NCBI GenBank assembly: GCA_037951105.1
Contig: JBAMJV010003084.1
Span: forward strand, 62,001-126,000
Length of the DNA stretch: 64,000 nt
Direction: 5' to 3'
Source: Echinarachnius parma
Lineage: Eukaryota > Echinodermata > Echinoidea > Clypeasteroida > Echinarachniidae
In this document: piece by piece, positions 20,310 through 47,985 of the stretch
How positions within the stretch are numbered: position 1 is the stretch's first letter
How the letters are laid out: each line of letters begins with the position of its first letter
Translations under genes and position numbers: made by a program
Notes under the pieces: model-generated
The model's database searches: none
What the model saw: the letters and a program-made list of their open reading frames with translations, nothing else
Told to the model about the DNA's origin: nothing

Positions 20310-21000
20310 AAAAATATGCGAAAATACCCTGGTTTTACAAGTGAAAAAAGGATCTTGAAGTTGAAGTCTTTCGTGGGAAATTCACATAAATCATATAACG
20401 GACCACAAAGCAAATATTGAATGAACAGATTAGCCACATGTTGCATTGCTCGTGTTGAAACAAATTGGACACAAAACTATTTGCTCAATGTTCCTCAATC
20501 ATAATATTGCTTTTGCACGGATTGTCACGAAATGGCTACTTGACCATGTTGACCCCACACCTTACACAAACAAGGCCTATATTATAGGGACTATTTAGGA
20601 CGTTACACTTGCCGATGTCACAGGGTTGAACATGCAAATGTTTAATGTTTGATTGAGGTCGTTTACCCGTTTACTGTCTTTCCTGTAAATACGCCCCCCA
20701 ACAATAAACATGTATCAATAAATGATTACAGTATGATAAAAAAAATCCTCGATATTTCGTTGCCCGAATACGAGCTGATATGTATTTAACCAGATAATGA
20801 CACTATCCAAACTTGGGAGGGCGTGTATAATGTGTATGTGAGGCAAGGGAGTGGGAGGGGAGTGGGTGGGTGTGGGTGCTGCCGGGCTGCTGCCTTCTAC
20901 CGCCCCATGATTACATACGAGACTGGGAAAATGAGGAATATTTTGGTGTCACTTGATATTATGGAAGTATATTTCTGGGGTATCTAGGTGTTCTTACTAA
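20310..21000. other. no recognised feature
   Basis: Unique-looking AT-rich sequence with a GTGGGTGTGG-rich patch near 20850. No exon found. Confidence 0.4.
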
Positions 21001-21160
21001 TTTATTTTGGATGAAATCCCGTTGCGGAGCCAGGTTGAAGAGGAATATGCTGGCACCGCCCCCTCCCCTAGTTCGAGGCTTTACCATCCCATGATTGTTT
21101 TTACCCCTCCCTTTTACATAAACAACCCTCAGACGCTACGCTCCCCTACGTCCCTCCACA

Positions 21161-21330
21161 GTGCGGTAGCGTCATTTCGGGGAGCACACCTTTTGCACTT
21201 ATCTATTTCACACAGATTTCCCCATATGTTTTATATTGTGTATGTGAAATTAGTATTGGGCACGTGCCCCCTCCCCCCGTGCCCCCCTTGCCCCCCCCCC
21301 CCCCCCCCCTCTCCGTAGCTACACCACTGG
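21161..21330. mobile_element. short element with CAGTG..GTAG ends and inner C run
   Basis: Left CAGTGCGGTAGCGTC, right GTAGCTACACCACTG; a long C run (21289-21309) lies just inside the right end. Confidence 0.5.
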
Positions 21331-21464
21331 TGATCTCGGCGGCTCTTATACTAGTTATACCCAAAAGAAAAGATTTTGTTGACACACACTACCCCCACGT
21401 ATACTGAGTCTGCGTCTGAATGTATACTGACCTCCTCCATCATATCCACTGAAGGCTAGGGATC

Positions 21465-21592
21465 AGGGGCGTAGACAACAGGGGGGGGGGGGGGAGGATG
21501 AGGGGTATGCATCCCCCCACCTCACAAGGTGGGGGGGGGATGACATGTACAATCATCCCCCCCCCCCCCCCCCCAGGTTTTAGGGAAGGATA

Positions 21593-21674
<82 letters not shown>

Positions 21675-22020
21675 TGTATACGAGTGGGAAAGAAACAATT
21701 AATTGTGTGAGCTAAGACTTCTTAATTCTCACGTTCAAAAAGCAATGTATACATCCACTTTAAATTTTCGCTGCGCACTTCGCGCGCGAACAGATTAGTT
21801 TGTTGTGTAACTTGCGTATGGTCTGTGGTGAGTATCTTTTTCTTTACCGGGCCACGTAGCTCCAGAGTAGGCTGGCATTGCTCTGGCTGCTTGTGTGACG
21901 TGCACAAAATTGCACCATTTATATAAATGCAAAATCTTCTCCGTGGGAGGCGAAAAAAATGGTCTCGGTCCGGTGAACGGTAAATCATCCCCCAGGTGTA
22001 AGAACCTGTCTACGCCACTG
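21465..22020. mobile_element. CAGGGGCGTAG-type element with G/C runs and a TG microsatellite
   Basis: Left CAGGGGCGTAGACAACAGG, right CCTGTCTACGCCACTG. Inside are G runs (21481-21494, 21531-21539), a C run (21557-21574) and (TG)n at 21596-21672. No coding capacity. Confidence 0.6.
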
Positions 22021-22224
22021 CTAGGGATACACATCTATCAAAGGAAGACCACATTTAGAGGCGAATATTTCTGAAGAGGTAAACACGGTATAAAGACACT
22101 CACTATATGCCGCGGTCATCGATGTCCATGTTGATCTTCTTTATTTAAAATAAGCATTGATTCATCATAATAATATAGTGAAACAGAGACGATATCACCT
22201 CGCCCTATAGATTCAATTATCTTC

Positions 22225-22390
22225 TGTTAATTTGCTTAAGACGGTACGATGTATACTCAACTTGACAGCCGAGCAATTTTTAGCAGATGCAGTAATTTTC
22301 TTACGGGACTACACCCCTGTTTATTTATTGAATTTAAAAAGAAGTGTTGTGGTGGCGGCGGGGGAAGAGGGGGGGGGGGGGGGGGGGGCA
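22225..22390. repeat. long G run
   Basis: About 18 G at 22371-22388 after GGCGGCGGGGGAAGAG; otherwise nothing recognised. Confidence 0.8.
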
Positions 22391-22632
22391 CTGGGCATTT
22401 TGATATTGTATCATAGTGGGCGCTATATGGGTATGAATCGAACCTATAATATTATTATTTTTCCGAAGAAATTTGTTAGCACCTGAAGCTCACTGCGCCC
22501 TCCAAGTTCACGAGAGAAAAGGAGTAAAGACAGATCAAATATCACGTGCAACGCTATTTTCATTTGTAGCAAAGGCTGCCTTAAACAAACAAAAAACTTG
22601 CCTCCACTTACCCGTGGCCCCTACTAAGGCTC

Positions 22633-23192
22633 TATACAGGGTGGCCCCCCAAAAAACGGAACGGGGCACTTCCCAAAAATAAAGTAGCAACATGAACATG
22701 TCCATCGGATAGGGTATCTTTTCCAATGAAAAACGATACCAAGAATAGTCATTTTGGAAGTGTAGTTTTTGTTTTAGGGCGCTGTGAGTAACACCATGTG
22801 AGGTTCCCTTTTTTTGTCAATTTTTACCAAGTCAGTGCCTGATAAATGATACTTACTGCCCGACATACCATTGAACACGCGAGTATTCCGCGCGCCATTG
22901 TTAGTGTGCATTCAGCTGTATGCCGAGCGGTGCCGAGAGAATGGGCATAATTGGTCAATAGTATGACGGGCAGTAAGTCTCATTTATCAGACACTGACTT
23001 GGTAAAAATTGACAAAAATAGGAACCTGACATGGTCTCACTCAAAGCGCCCTAAAACGAAAACTACACATTCAAAATTACTTTTTTTGGTATCGTTGTTC
23101 ACTGGAAAGGACACCCTATCCGATCAACATATTCGTTTTGTTACTTTATTTTGGGAAGTGCCCCGTTCCGTTTTTTTGGTCCACCCTGTATA
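22633..23192. mobile_element. long foldback element with mariner-type ends
   Basis: Ends TACAGGGTGG and CCACCCTGTA, with TA on both sides. The inverted arms run over 200 bp each (GGAACGGGGCACTTCCC, ACCAAGTCAGTG and TACTTACTGCCCG in one arm, complements in the other). A TA target and CAGGGTGG end are typical of Tc1/mariner relatives; no transposase is present. Confidence 0.75.
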
Positions 23193-23499
23193 ATCAAACA
23201 AAACGTAGTGCTTTCCATCTCGCGTTCTCGCACTGATGTCACATCTTCCCGTGGATTCGATTACCTTCTGTTAATTTGCACAAGCAAGTTTGATTAACAC
23301 CATTTATATCACGTATACATGTGTAGGCAGGCCGGTATCTGTGTTATAATTCAATATTATTATGATGTTTGGAAATCAGGGCGAAGCCATCTTTTAAAAG
23401 CTACCCCCATCCATAAGTGCATGGGAGAAGATAAATAAACATGCATAACGTATTCTGTTTAGGCTATGTTTACCATACAGCGCCCTCGCGGGGTATCCT

Positions 23500-23565
23500 G
23501 CCTCGTAACCCCCCCCACCCCCCCCCCCCCTCCACTCCCCCCCCCCCCTCGCCACCCCCTTGCCC
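23500..23565. repeat. C-rich homopolymer tracts
   Basis: Several C runs of 8-14 bases between CGTAACC and TTGCCCCAG. Confidence 0.85.
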
Positions 23566-23864
23566 CAGTTGATATGTTTGTAATACCCTGGGGCACCAAC
23601 GCAACATAACACGGCCTTGGATTTGACGTTGAGAACAACTAAGTATTATGGCCTTGACATTTCTTGACATAAGTAAATAATTTTGCTCAAATATTGATAC
23701 CAATCGACAATACACCACCGATATATATATTTTGTTTGTATTGAAAGTGTTCCTTAACTTTGTAGAAAAGTCGATGAACTTTAACTTGAAAATGCTTGGC
23801 CTTCATTTTCGAATATAGATTAGACAGCACTTTATTACATTGTGGACGTGATGTGGGAAAATCA

Positions 23865-24120
23865 TAGAAGTATGATTGGTAGAGCGCGCGTTCTCCAATG
23901 AGTGGGATCCCGAATTCGAATCCAGTTCATTGTCCGTTATGTTTGTCTTTCAGCAAGACAAATTATCCACTATTGCTGCTCTCTATACCCATGTGTATTA
24001 ACGGGGACCCGGAACGACGGGAACGTGGTTCCTTAGCACTGTGTGCGCCTAACAAACAACTGGCTGGAATACTCCCATGGTAGTGGAAATTGTGCACTTT
24101 GTGTGGAAGAATGATTGAAG
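23865..24120 (+). mobile_element. tRNA-derived SINE, second copy
   Basis: tRNA-like head with GATTGGTAGAGCGCGCG and B-box GAATTCGAATCC, then GCAAGACAAATTATCCA and GCTGCTCTCTATACCCATG as in 10990-11345. The tail is replaced by the CACCTGTCTA repeat at 24118. Confidence 0.7.
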
Positions 24121-24212
24121 TGTGTAACTGTCTATAGAGGTCACCTGTCTACAGTGGCCGTTTTTCTTGTTTCCCTTGGATGGTCACTATACACAGGTTT
24201 GACTGTATTGGG
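24118..24212. repeat. interspersed repeat (CACCTGTCTA family), second copy
   Basis: Shares AGGTCACCTGTCTACAGT and GGTCACTATA phrases with 3790-3975. Confidence 0.6.
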
Positions 24213-24214
24213 AA

Positions 24215-25380
24215 TCTATATATTTCTCCTTAGCTTTTTGTCTGCTATTCGCGGCTTTACATTTTACTCAATATTTTGTTCATGATATCAATTGCAAATT
24301 TGTTTTTTTAATGAATAAAAACAAGACCAACAGTAATATGTTTCTATCAGTCAGATTTTTTCTTTATTGAATAAATTCTCTTCTTGTTTCAAAATACTTT
24401 TTCATAGACTCTCAAACAATACATGTCATAAACTTCTCTTTATATAACTGTTCAGAATATACATTTTCTCAGCTCTCGAACCATCATTACATTTATTGCT
24501 AAAATCAAATTAGATCATCATTAATTTGTTGCCATGCTTATAATATGACAGCTTATTTTAAGAAAAGTATTATACAAAAGTAAATAAATATATACATGAG
24601 TATAATATCAGGCGTATGAATATACATTATTCATATTTGTACAATTTCTTGCATTTTACACAAATATAATGTCTACGCAGCGATAGTTTCAAAAAGATAA
24701 GAGCAGCTTTATAACTATTATCGTGCCATATTATATGCAGCTCTATGATATAGATATTGCGTGAATATACAGTATGATGGTGCAAATTTGCACTCCCGGC
24801 ACTGTGTGAAATTGACTCTGCAAGTTAACCCATTAGTGCCTAAGGCCCACATATTTGTGGTTTGGTAGTCCTACACCTACACAAGAAGAAGACTAGTTAT
24901 GTGAAGTGTACAGGAAGAAAGAGCTTAAATTCCTCTATTTTTAGAGCCCTATTTTGTTACTCTACCTGCTTTAGTTATTTTTTTAATGATTTTTACTATT
25001 GCGTAAATCACTATCATTTAGAAAAATCCTTAAATTGGCAACACATTGTATTATTTTTAAAACAGATATTGGCGTTCAAATTGGCAACTTTGCGGCAAAG
25101 TCACTTCATATCTGTCTTAAATGGTCATTACTAAATATTTTCCACCTATTTTTTATGTCATTGTTCGGTCAACAAAATTTAGGAGTTGCCAATTTTTAGA
25201 GGAAAACAATGATCAATTTTGCCTTAAAATAGCTCTCGTCCTTGATGGGTACCAATTTGTTCAAGAGAATGAATTACATATACCACCTAGGCATTCATAA
25301 GCTGGTTTATAATACATAGATTATAATGTACATTGATATCATATAGCGCTTTAACAACTCTTTCTTATTATACTGCAGCT
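24215..25380. other. AT-rich sequence, no recognised feature
   Basis: No exon with domain similarity. TTGCACTCCCGG occurs at about 24788 and again near 25793, a hint of an old duplication. Confidence 0.4.
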
Positions 25381-25384
25381 CATA

Positions 25385-25759
25385 TTAAATGGATCTGTTG
25401 ACATGTGCACAACGTGATGAATGGTTGATAAAATATGTATTTTTGTGATCTGAAATGTCCACAAAGTAATGTGTGAACATTTCATGTTAAATGGATGTTA
25501 TATGGCCGAGTAATGAGCGAAAATGTAACTGATGTTCGCTAACTCATTGCACTGATTTTGTACACAGTTATAACTCTCCATTGGATAATTAAAACTCCGA
25601 ACACTTCAATCGTAAACTATCTTTTTAACGAAAGAGAAATTGAAAAACCAAAACCTGTTCTATGCTTCTATTGGTAATACAAATACAACAATGTATGAGA
25701 GAACCACTAGAGTTCTAAGTAAGTTTTGTGGATTTTGACAATGTTACTAGATCCTTTAA
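25385..25759. mobile_element. MITE family T1, copy e
   Basis: TTAAATGGATCTGTTGACATG at the left, TTACTAGATCCTTTAA at the right; inner blocks as in the other T1 copies. Confidence 0.75.
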
Positions 25760-25984
25760 AAACATTGCGTGCATAATTACACTGATGCACATTTGCACTC
25801 CCGGTACTATTATGAATTCGAGTTAAACCATTCTTTTCAACATGATAAATGGCATAATGCTATGCCTACTTTACATTCATTGGATGCTAACTATAACTAG
25901 AACATCCATATCAGCACTTCAACTCTTTTCATGCCAGATAATATATTGCAGCGCTTTAGGTTATTGCGACACTGTCTTGAACTC

Positions 25985-26170
25985 AATTGTGAGCTGAAAT
26001 CAACAAGTTGTACGAGTTGAACCCAATAAGTTCTGTGAATTAAACTCATAATTTGTATGAGTTGAACTCAATGTCTTGTTTCAATTCAGTTGAACCAAAC
26101 AACTTGTATGAGTTTAACACATCGTGTTGTATGAATTGAACCCATGCAACATTTGTATGAGTTGAATGAA
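25985..26170. repeat. tandem repeat of TTGTATGAGTTGAAC units
   Basis: About six diverged units of roughly 30 bases built on TTGTATGAGTTGAACCCAA. Confidence 0.75.
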
Positions 26171-26299
26171 ATGATAGATCAGAATTTGTGCTTAAAAAAA
26201 ATGATGAAACATATGCAAGAGGCGAGGTTTCACACAATGACCTAAATACAAAGGCGTCAAAAGCCTCTCAAAAGTGAGTGGGACATGGCGAGGGTGTGT

Positions 26300-26330
26300 C
26301 CCCTCCCCCCCCCCCCCCCCCCCCCCCATA
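26300..26330. repeat. long C run
   Basis: C run of over 20 bases following GTGTCCCCTCC. Confidence 0.9.
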
Positions 26331-26637
26331 GTAGGGAGCTTTAGAATTTTGGGGCGGGAAATTGTGCGATTTGGTGCATACCTGAGACATACATTTCACA
26401 TAATATTAAGTGTAAGCTATGGAATCAAACATACATAATGTATACATATATTAAGAAAAGGTGAGGGGGACAATACCCTCAACTTTCAAATGTGGGGGCG
26501 ACATGTCCCCCCGTCCCCCGCCTGTTGACACCCATGCCTATATATTGGCATCTCTTAAAAATTACAAGATACACCCTTCCTTAAGATCCTAAAGAATTAG
26601 AGTTTCACTGTCATGTATCGTCTGTGTAGTGTCAAAA

Positions 26638-26772
26638 AACACCGGCGCCGATTCCATCCGAAAACACAATGCATTGGGGGGGGGGTGGGGGGGGGGGGGG
26701 GGGCGAGCATTGTTTGTGAACAATGCTCTGCCCCCCAATGCATTGTGTTTTCGGATGGAATCGGCGCCAGTG
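26638..26772. mobile_element. near-perfect foldback with inner G run
   Basis: Arms of about 38 bases (GGCGCCGATTCCATCC, then GAAAACACAATGCATTGG) are repeated in reverse complement at 26731-26769. The loop holds a G run and a second small hairpin GAGCATTGTT/AACAATGCTC. Likely a recent non-autonomous element. Confidence 0.65.
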
Positions 26773-26799
26773 GTCAAAAATATATCAGAACACCAACAT

Positions 26800-28180
26800 T
26801 ACATATACCTAGAACGTATATATTAAAAACAATTGTCCTGAAATATAAAAAGTATAGTAGGCCTAGAAATGATGACCTATACAAAATGTGAAGTCATCGT
26901 TGGCCTTCTGGCAGATTTACTAAAAATATCCAGCTATTGGTCATACAAAAGCTTCTTTATTTGTCCAGGGAAACCATTCGCAAGGGGGCAAAGTCTGGAA
27001 AACTGTTTCTGGACGAAGCGCAAATAGCTTATATAAATTTAGAAAGCAAATTCTTGACCACTATGTGCGTTTCCATTGTCGATGACCTCAACTTGTCTTG
27101 TTTTTTTCAGACACATATATCTGTCTATCTCTGTCCCGGCGGTGTCACATATTCAAAGAAGGAACACATGATCGTTCTTGAAGTAAAAAATGCCCCCTAT
27201 ATTTGCGGCGTTTAAAGTACATTTTCAGCAAATTATACCCCCTCTAGTTGAATCTTAAATTGCGAGTTTCGAATTTCGCAGAATAACATGACATTTCCAC
27301 TTAACTTCGGCAAGAAATGATTTAAAATGAACCGTCAATATTGCCTTTGCTTCTATAATTACTAGCATATAAAATAATACAAATTTAGACTGCAATATGG
27401 CAATAACTTAGCAAAAGCACTCACTACCAATATCTTTTTAAATTTAGGACAAACAAAATTCCCATGAATCAGCATTATAAAGATTATTTGCTAGAAGAAA
27501 ACTGGAGAAAAGCTGGTAGAGAACAGAGAATAGAGGGGTGTGATAAAAAACTCTTAATCGTTCTATAGTTAAAGTAACTCGGCCTGAGTGACATGGGCAT
27601 TTCTAACAATGATAGTAACATTTTGTATACCCAGCATGGTAGCTACATAATAACACAATGATGCTCTATTCAGACGCAGGCCCTGCATGCGTAATATTAA
27701 TATCATTATCATTCTACTCTGTTCAATACATTATTTTAACAAGTTCCTTGCTAGGAAAAGGTATAAGTGACCTTACACCACAAAACGACCAATAAGTCGG
27801 AAAATGATTATGCTGGTTTTCACATGACATTAAAGTAGAATTCGTTACCTTTACAATGGTATATAATGTGTTATATTCGGACTAGGCAAACCCTCTCAAC
27901 ATGAGCGCCAAAGATTTAGAACAATTATGGCTGAAGCAGTTTTAAAACAAGGGAGAAAACGGACCGCTTCAAAGATCAGCATCCATTCAAGCGCTGTAAT
28001 CTGATAATTTCTATTCGATGAAAAATCATATTTAAACATGATTTCTGATGCTCAATTTTCATATAAGGTAGATTAAGATACCCTCATTCAGAAAATATCA
28101 AAATCATGAATCTCATATTTTAAACGAAATGTTACTATTTTAGCTAATATAACAGAGAAACTACCACGACCGAGACATAG
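26800..28180. other. no recognised gene
   Basis: A 92-codon open frame at 26937-27215 has no recognisable domain or splice context. The rest is AT-rich. Confidence 0.35.
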
Positions 28181-28194
28181 GTTTCGCGGTTGGA

Positions 28195-28310
28195 GAAGAT
28201 GTATACCATTATCCATGGTCTATGGCAAACGACCTAACAGCGGCTCGAATCCAAGACCTTCCTTGCATTTAAGCCGGACGCTTTCCCTCTGAACCACAAC
28301 CAGCAAGCAG
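28195..28310 (-). mobile_element. possible tRNA-like SINE head
   Basis: On the minus strand it has a B-box-like CTTGGATTCGAGCCG and, upstream, GTGGTTCAGAGGGAAAGCG resembling an A-box. No tail was identified. Confidence 0.35.
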
Positions 28311-28340
28311 CGTGTTCACACACAAACATTTTCATCCCTT

Positions 28341-28385
28341 AATCATGACTAACGAAACGACGTATCGTTAGTTATGATTAAATCA
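28341..28385. repeat. short inverted repeat
   Basis: TTAATCATGACTAACGA and TCGTTAGTTATGATTAA flank an 8-base centre. Confidence 0.7.
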
Positions 28386-28451
28386 AACCTGCTCTACGTT
28401 CACAAACACAGAGCATAGATCGCACAACAGCTGGTTTCCAGGTGGCGCCGA

Positions 28452-28479
28452 ACCCCCCCCCCCCCCCCCCCCCCCCCCA
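28452..28479. repeat. long C run
   Basis: About 27 C between GCCGAA and AACATCG. Confidence 0.9.
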
Positions 28480-28540
28480 ACATCGTATAAGTGCGCAGTT
28501 TGCTACTGCGCAGTGTGTTGTCTAAGTCTAGTCTCGTTAT

Positions 28541-28780
28541 GGCCTAGTCCCACTATAGCATATCTTCTTCTATTTCAGATCCATTTGACATCCGGAAGGT
28601 ATTAGCAGGAAACAAAATGATGCGGACCAAGTTCGGAATGGATTAGTATACGATACTTTTAATTCGGCTCCGTTTCGCGTGAAACGAAACGTCATGGAAC
28701 TTTGCTAGATATATCGACCGTTTCGCCCCATTTTGATCGGATATGAAATGGAAAGAGATACGCTATAGTGTGACTAGGCC
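28541..28780. mobile_element. MITE with 24-base terminal inverted repeats
   Basis: Left GGCCTAGTCCCACTATAGCA, right its near reverse complement ending TATAGTGTGACTAGGCC. 240 bp, no coding capacity. Confidence 0.75.
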
Positions 28781-29222
28781 ATTAGGTGGAAGAAAGTGCG
28801 ATGTGATAAATTATACATTCATCATGGCTGAATACATTAAGGAGGTTTATGCAAACCATGGTCTACAACTATGGAGCGCATTTTTTCAAGTTGATGGAGA
28901 AACGGAATGTACGCTTTTTACTAATAATGTCGAAAGCACACATTTGCTAAAGGGACCAAATAAATTTACAATGTTCTCGGATATCGAATTTCAGATAAGT
29001 GCCGTTGGTTATCATTATAAATTAGCAAATGTTATTTCCGAATTATACCTGTCTTCATGCAGCCTCATAGATGTAAACCGTGGTCTAAACCATGGTTTAC
29101 ATTAGCCTCATTTGTGAATATCAACCCATAATGATGATGATGTCGAGTAGCAGTTATCTGACTTCAGATAAACATGAAAAGTTTCTACTATATATAACAC
29201 ACTACTGATGATTATAATGATT

Positions 29223-44046
<14,824 letters not shown>

Positions 44047-44049
44047 TGC

Positions 44050-44600
44050 CGATGGTGTGGACTGTGGAGTATGCGCGTCCTTTTTAAAAATTGTATATAA
44101 TGACTGCCAGAATGAAATGCTCCCAATTGAGTTTAAATGGCACTCGAGGCCTATGTGCTGGGACGATTATTTTTTAGTGGTTGTATCCGGTGGTAAATTG
44201 ATACGGATTCATATAAGGCGCAATATAAGCTACATATCGAGGAATTTAAAATTAGTACTCCCAATTCACACACAGAAAAGCTACCAAAGATTTCATGGTT
44301 AAAACTAGTTCCCATGTGAAGGTTCTCAGACGAAGTAACGAGCTAATGCGTGAAGACGAACACACCAACGTAGTTTATATAGCGCCAGTTGGAACTGGAA
44401 CTGGCATTATGGATTTGACATTACGCAAACCGAGAAAATGATAAATAATTTTATTTCTAGAAGCACGTTGATCTCACGACACGCATATACATATATAATT
44501 AAAATCCATTATGAAACTGTGAGAAATCTATTCATCTATTGTCACGTGGAGCGATCGTGTTTTCTTCGTCGTTGCATAAACTCGACGAGCTTACATCGGT
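44050..44600. other. 5' flank of SLC10 copy A
   Basis: Presumed upstream region or 5' UTR. No TATA box or conserved site I can defend; GTTTATATAGCGCC near 44370 is a SINE-tail-like motif. Confidence 0.3.
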
Positions 44601-44840
44601 GGGGTAGCCCTATAGAGAGGAGGGCAAGGGGGGGGGGGGGCGACAATCCCCTTTCCACTGCCGCAGACATTCTTACTCCTCCCCCTCCGTATCGGACCGA
44701 ACACAATTAGTAAACAAGTACCCAACGCAATTAACATTTTACTCCAACTATACCCCCCCTCCCCTTGTGGTAAACATTGCCCCGGCTTCGCCCCCGTACC
44801 CTCCCCCGTCTGGCGTGACCCCGGCTACGCCCCCAGGTGA
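44600..44840. repeat. G run and CGGCTACGCCCC-type element ends
   Basis: G run at 44629-44640, C-rich tracts, and GACCCCGGCTACGCCCCCAGG (44818-44838), like the ends of the GGCGTAG elements. Confidence 0.45.
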
Positions 44841-45889
44841 GCATGTTTGAAAGTCTGATTAAACAGTAAACATTTGCTGACCAAAGAAAACGGACGGTGC
44901 ACATGCTAGATCGCCCGACCGATCTAATTTTGTGAAAGGATGAACGTGTTTGCACAGCATCTACAGCCACACGCACTTTCTCAATATTTTCATTATCATT
45001 TTCTATTCCATTCATCATTTCTCGCCTAGCAAAAATTAGATACATTGTATATACGTTGAAGCAATGGCAAAGAACTCGTGTAAACACACACAATACATGA
45101 CATTTGAAGATGGGCAAAAAAAAAAAAATCGACATTTTATTTTATTCTAGCAAACAGTACAGGAAAGTCCCTTCAGTATGCAAACATGAAGTAAAAAACA
45201 TATATAATGCCAGACTGAGGACTTTTTTTCTCACCAAAATGATTTAAACGTAATAGTTTTGCTAATTTGTATGTCATATTAGAAAATAAGAGATATGTAT
45301 TCAATCGATTTAATCAAATACATGGGTTTTATACTTTAACAATTAATATGAGTTTGATCATTAAAACGGTGAATTCTGAATTCATTGGATCAAGATTTAA
45401 ACAAATATCATGCAGGGGTAAAACATTTAGAGGTTAAAGTGCAATGTTCAAATGTCATGAGTAAACATGGAAGAGGAAAAAGCCCAAAAGGGGTACATTT
45501 CCAAGGATAAAGTGTCCAACAGAAAGGCAAAGGATGACCGATGAACAATAGATATTGAAATAAACCTTCGACACTATCCATCGGCAGCGGGTATAGAAGC
45601 TGCCGTACATTTTGCCTTTTGGCAACCCTCAGTCATTTTCAGTAGTACTATTCGATAGGTCTCCCTCTATTGTTCTTAATGGGCTTGACAAATGTATTTG
45701 CATGCAGCTAATTCACAGTATTATGTTACTCCGTTTGCCGATATTATTTTTTTCTTAATTCTGTTTATTGGCTTTCTAGTAAATCGGTCATTTGTCAGTG
45801 CCACCAAATCCTACATAACTTTAGTCCATATAAGTACTTGGAAATGATCAGAAGTTGAACAAAAATACAAGTACGTAATACCCACCAGA

Positions 45890-46060
45890 CACGCACACAC
45901 ACAACACTCACAAACAAACAAACAAACAAATAAACACACAAATACACATAAACATACACACACATACACATTATATACAACTATATACACATATACACAT
46001 ACAAAAGCACACATGCACGCATATACAGACATATACACGTACGCACACGCACACAAGTAA
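45890..46060. repeat. ACAC / AAAC low-complexity tract
   Basis: CA-rich simple sequence (ACACACATACAC, CAAACAAACAAA). Confidence 0.9.
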
Positions 46061-46269
46061 GTTATTACATCCCAACAGTTAGACGCGCACATACACGAAG
46101 AGCCATTTTATACGGGTTTGTATTTACAAGAATATTTAATATTTAAATTGTATAACAACTCAAAGGTATTAACAAAGTGAACATGTACATTCAAGTTGTA
46201 TAGGCGGGTTCTTGGGTTGTTAAAACATGACAACATGGTTAATTTAATTTAATTGTAGTTCAATTTACC

Positions 46270-46553
46270 TCATTTCATTTCATGTCATGCCATGTCATGT
46301 CATGCCATGTCATGTCATGTCATGTCATGTCATTTCATTTCATTTCATTTCATTCCATTTCATTCCATTTCATTTCATGTCATTTCATGTCATGTCATGT
46401 CATGTCATGTCATGTCATTTCATTTCATTTCATTTCATTTCATGTCATTTCATTTCATTTCATTTCATGTCATTTCATGTCATTTCATGTCATTTTATTT
46501 CATGTCATTTCATTTCATTTTATTTCATTTCGTTTCATTTTTATTTATTTCAG
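46270..46553. repeat. (TCATT/TCATG)n pentanucleotide array
   Basis: About 55 five-base units mixing CATTT and CATGT. Because five is not a multiple of three, several frames on this strand stay open; no gene is implied. Confidence 0.95.
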
Positions 46554-46941
46554 TCATAAAAAAAAAGAAAATAGCATGTATGAATAGCATTATGAAACAA
46601 GAATGACAAAATAAGTAACCATTTGTTTAAAATGTAGAGTATAATAACATGTTGGATTATACAATGGACTATATAATAGAAAGTCACACAGAATATACAT
46701 AATTATAATAGTAGATTCAAAAGCGTGAGTTTGTTTTTATCGCCATTTGAATTAAATCATAGTTTCAACAGTAAAAATTCACTTGTTGTTATTTTAAACG
46801 TTTTCGCTTTAAACAAATGTAATACATTCAAAATGTCATCGTGATATGAGGTGCCATTTTAAATGTACGAATTAATAGAATGGGCGGTGGTATACGTCAG
46901 TGGTTTAGCATGGTTGGACAGATTTGGGGGCACACCTTATG

Positions 46942-47215
46942 TACTCTTAGAAGAAAAAAAAAGTGCGAATGGGGTTCTAACTTGTCCCGTATTTGGAACC
47001 CTGGTTTTCATTATCCTTTTAAGGTTCTATTTAAGTCAAGAAAGGTTCCTTTCAGCACGCAAAATGGTTCGTAATGGTTCTTTTCAGAACCTCATTATTA
47101 GCAAAAAGGGGTTCGTCACCTACAATAAAGGTTCCAAAATGTGAACCATTCAGGGTTCCAAATACGGGACAAGGGTTAGAACCCCATTCGCACTTTTTTT
47201 TTTCTAAGAGTGTGT
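46942..47215. mobile_element. MITE with ACTCTTAGAA ends
   Basis: ACTCTTAGAAGAAAAAAAA and GTGCGAATGGGGTTCTAAC at the left, reverse complements at the right (TTTTTCTAAGAGT). Contains many GGTTC repeats. Ends recall the CACTCTAAA element at 9334. Confidence 0.75.
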
Positions 47216-47985
47216 ATTTCTTTAAATTTTTACACCGATTTTACCCTCATGTTACCCCAAATTAGCTACGCCACCGCTGGTGCTAAAACGAACAATAATG
47301 GGATCGTTGTATCGCTTCAATGCAAATACAATGTTAGCTGCGATAACTATTCTGTCATATCATTGTACATCGAAAATAATGTACACTTTAACAAAGATAA
47401 TGATATAATAATCGAAATTTAATTTTCTGATCGGTTGAATTCAAGGAGTCATGGTCGGTTAATCCACGATGTAAAAACGAGGTCACAATTAAGGCAAATT
47501 TGCTGCCTCAATTTTGCAGTACTTACACTTCTATATGGATAATTTGGAAGCTTTTCTTTGCCATTAAAATCAATTAAAAAGAATATTCCAATACATTTGA
47601 AAAGTAAGTGTTTTCTGACTGGCTGGATTTGAGGAGTATAGTGTTGGATATCACGAGGTCAAAACATGACCCGTGTTTAAATAAATACAGAGACTTTGAA
47701 TTGTCATCCCTTTACAGCACAGTGTCAGCTGAACTTTTGTTTGTTGTTGGCAAACTTGCCGTTTTCTTTTTAGATGTATTACGGAAAAGAGTATGATGAT
47801 GTATAAGAAAAGTTAATATGTTCTGGCTGGCCGTGTTTGATGTGTCGTCTGCAACCCACGAGGTAAAGGCATGAGCCCGATGAAGGCAAAAGGTGAATTT
47901 ATCTAATTTGCCATGTCATCGACCCATGAAAACACAATGCTAGCTGCACTTTTAATTTCCAGAGGTAATTTTGAACCCGTTCCTC

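Noticed and set aside
21498-21710. Val-Cys repeat open frame
   Set aside because: (TG)n microsatellite within a mobile element.
28743-29105. 120-codon open frame
   Set aside because: It starts inside a MITE and ends in AAACCATGGT repeats; no domain seen.
46282-46606. Three overlapping long frames of Ser-Cys-His-Phe type
   Set aside because: Pentanucleotide repeat; all frames open for the same trivial reason.
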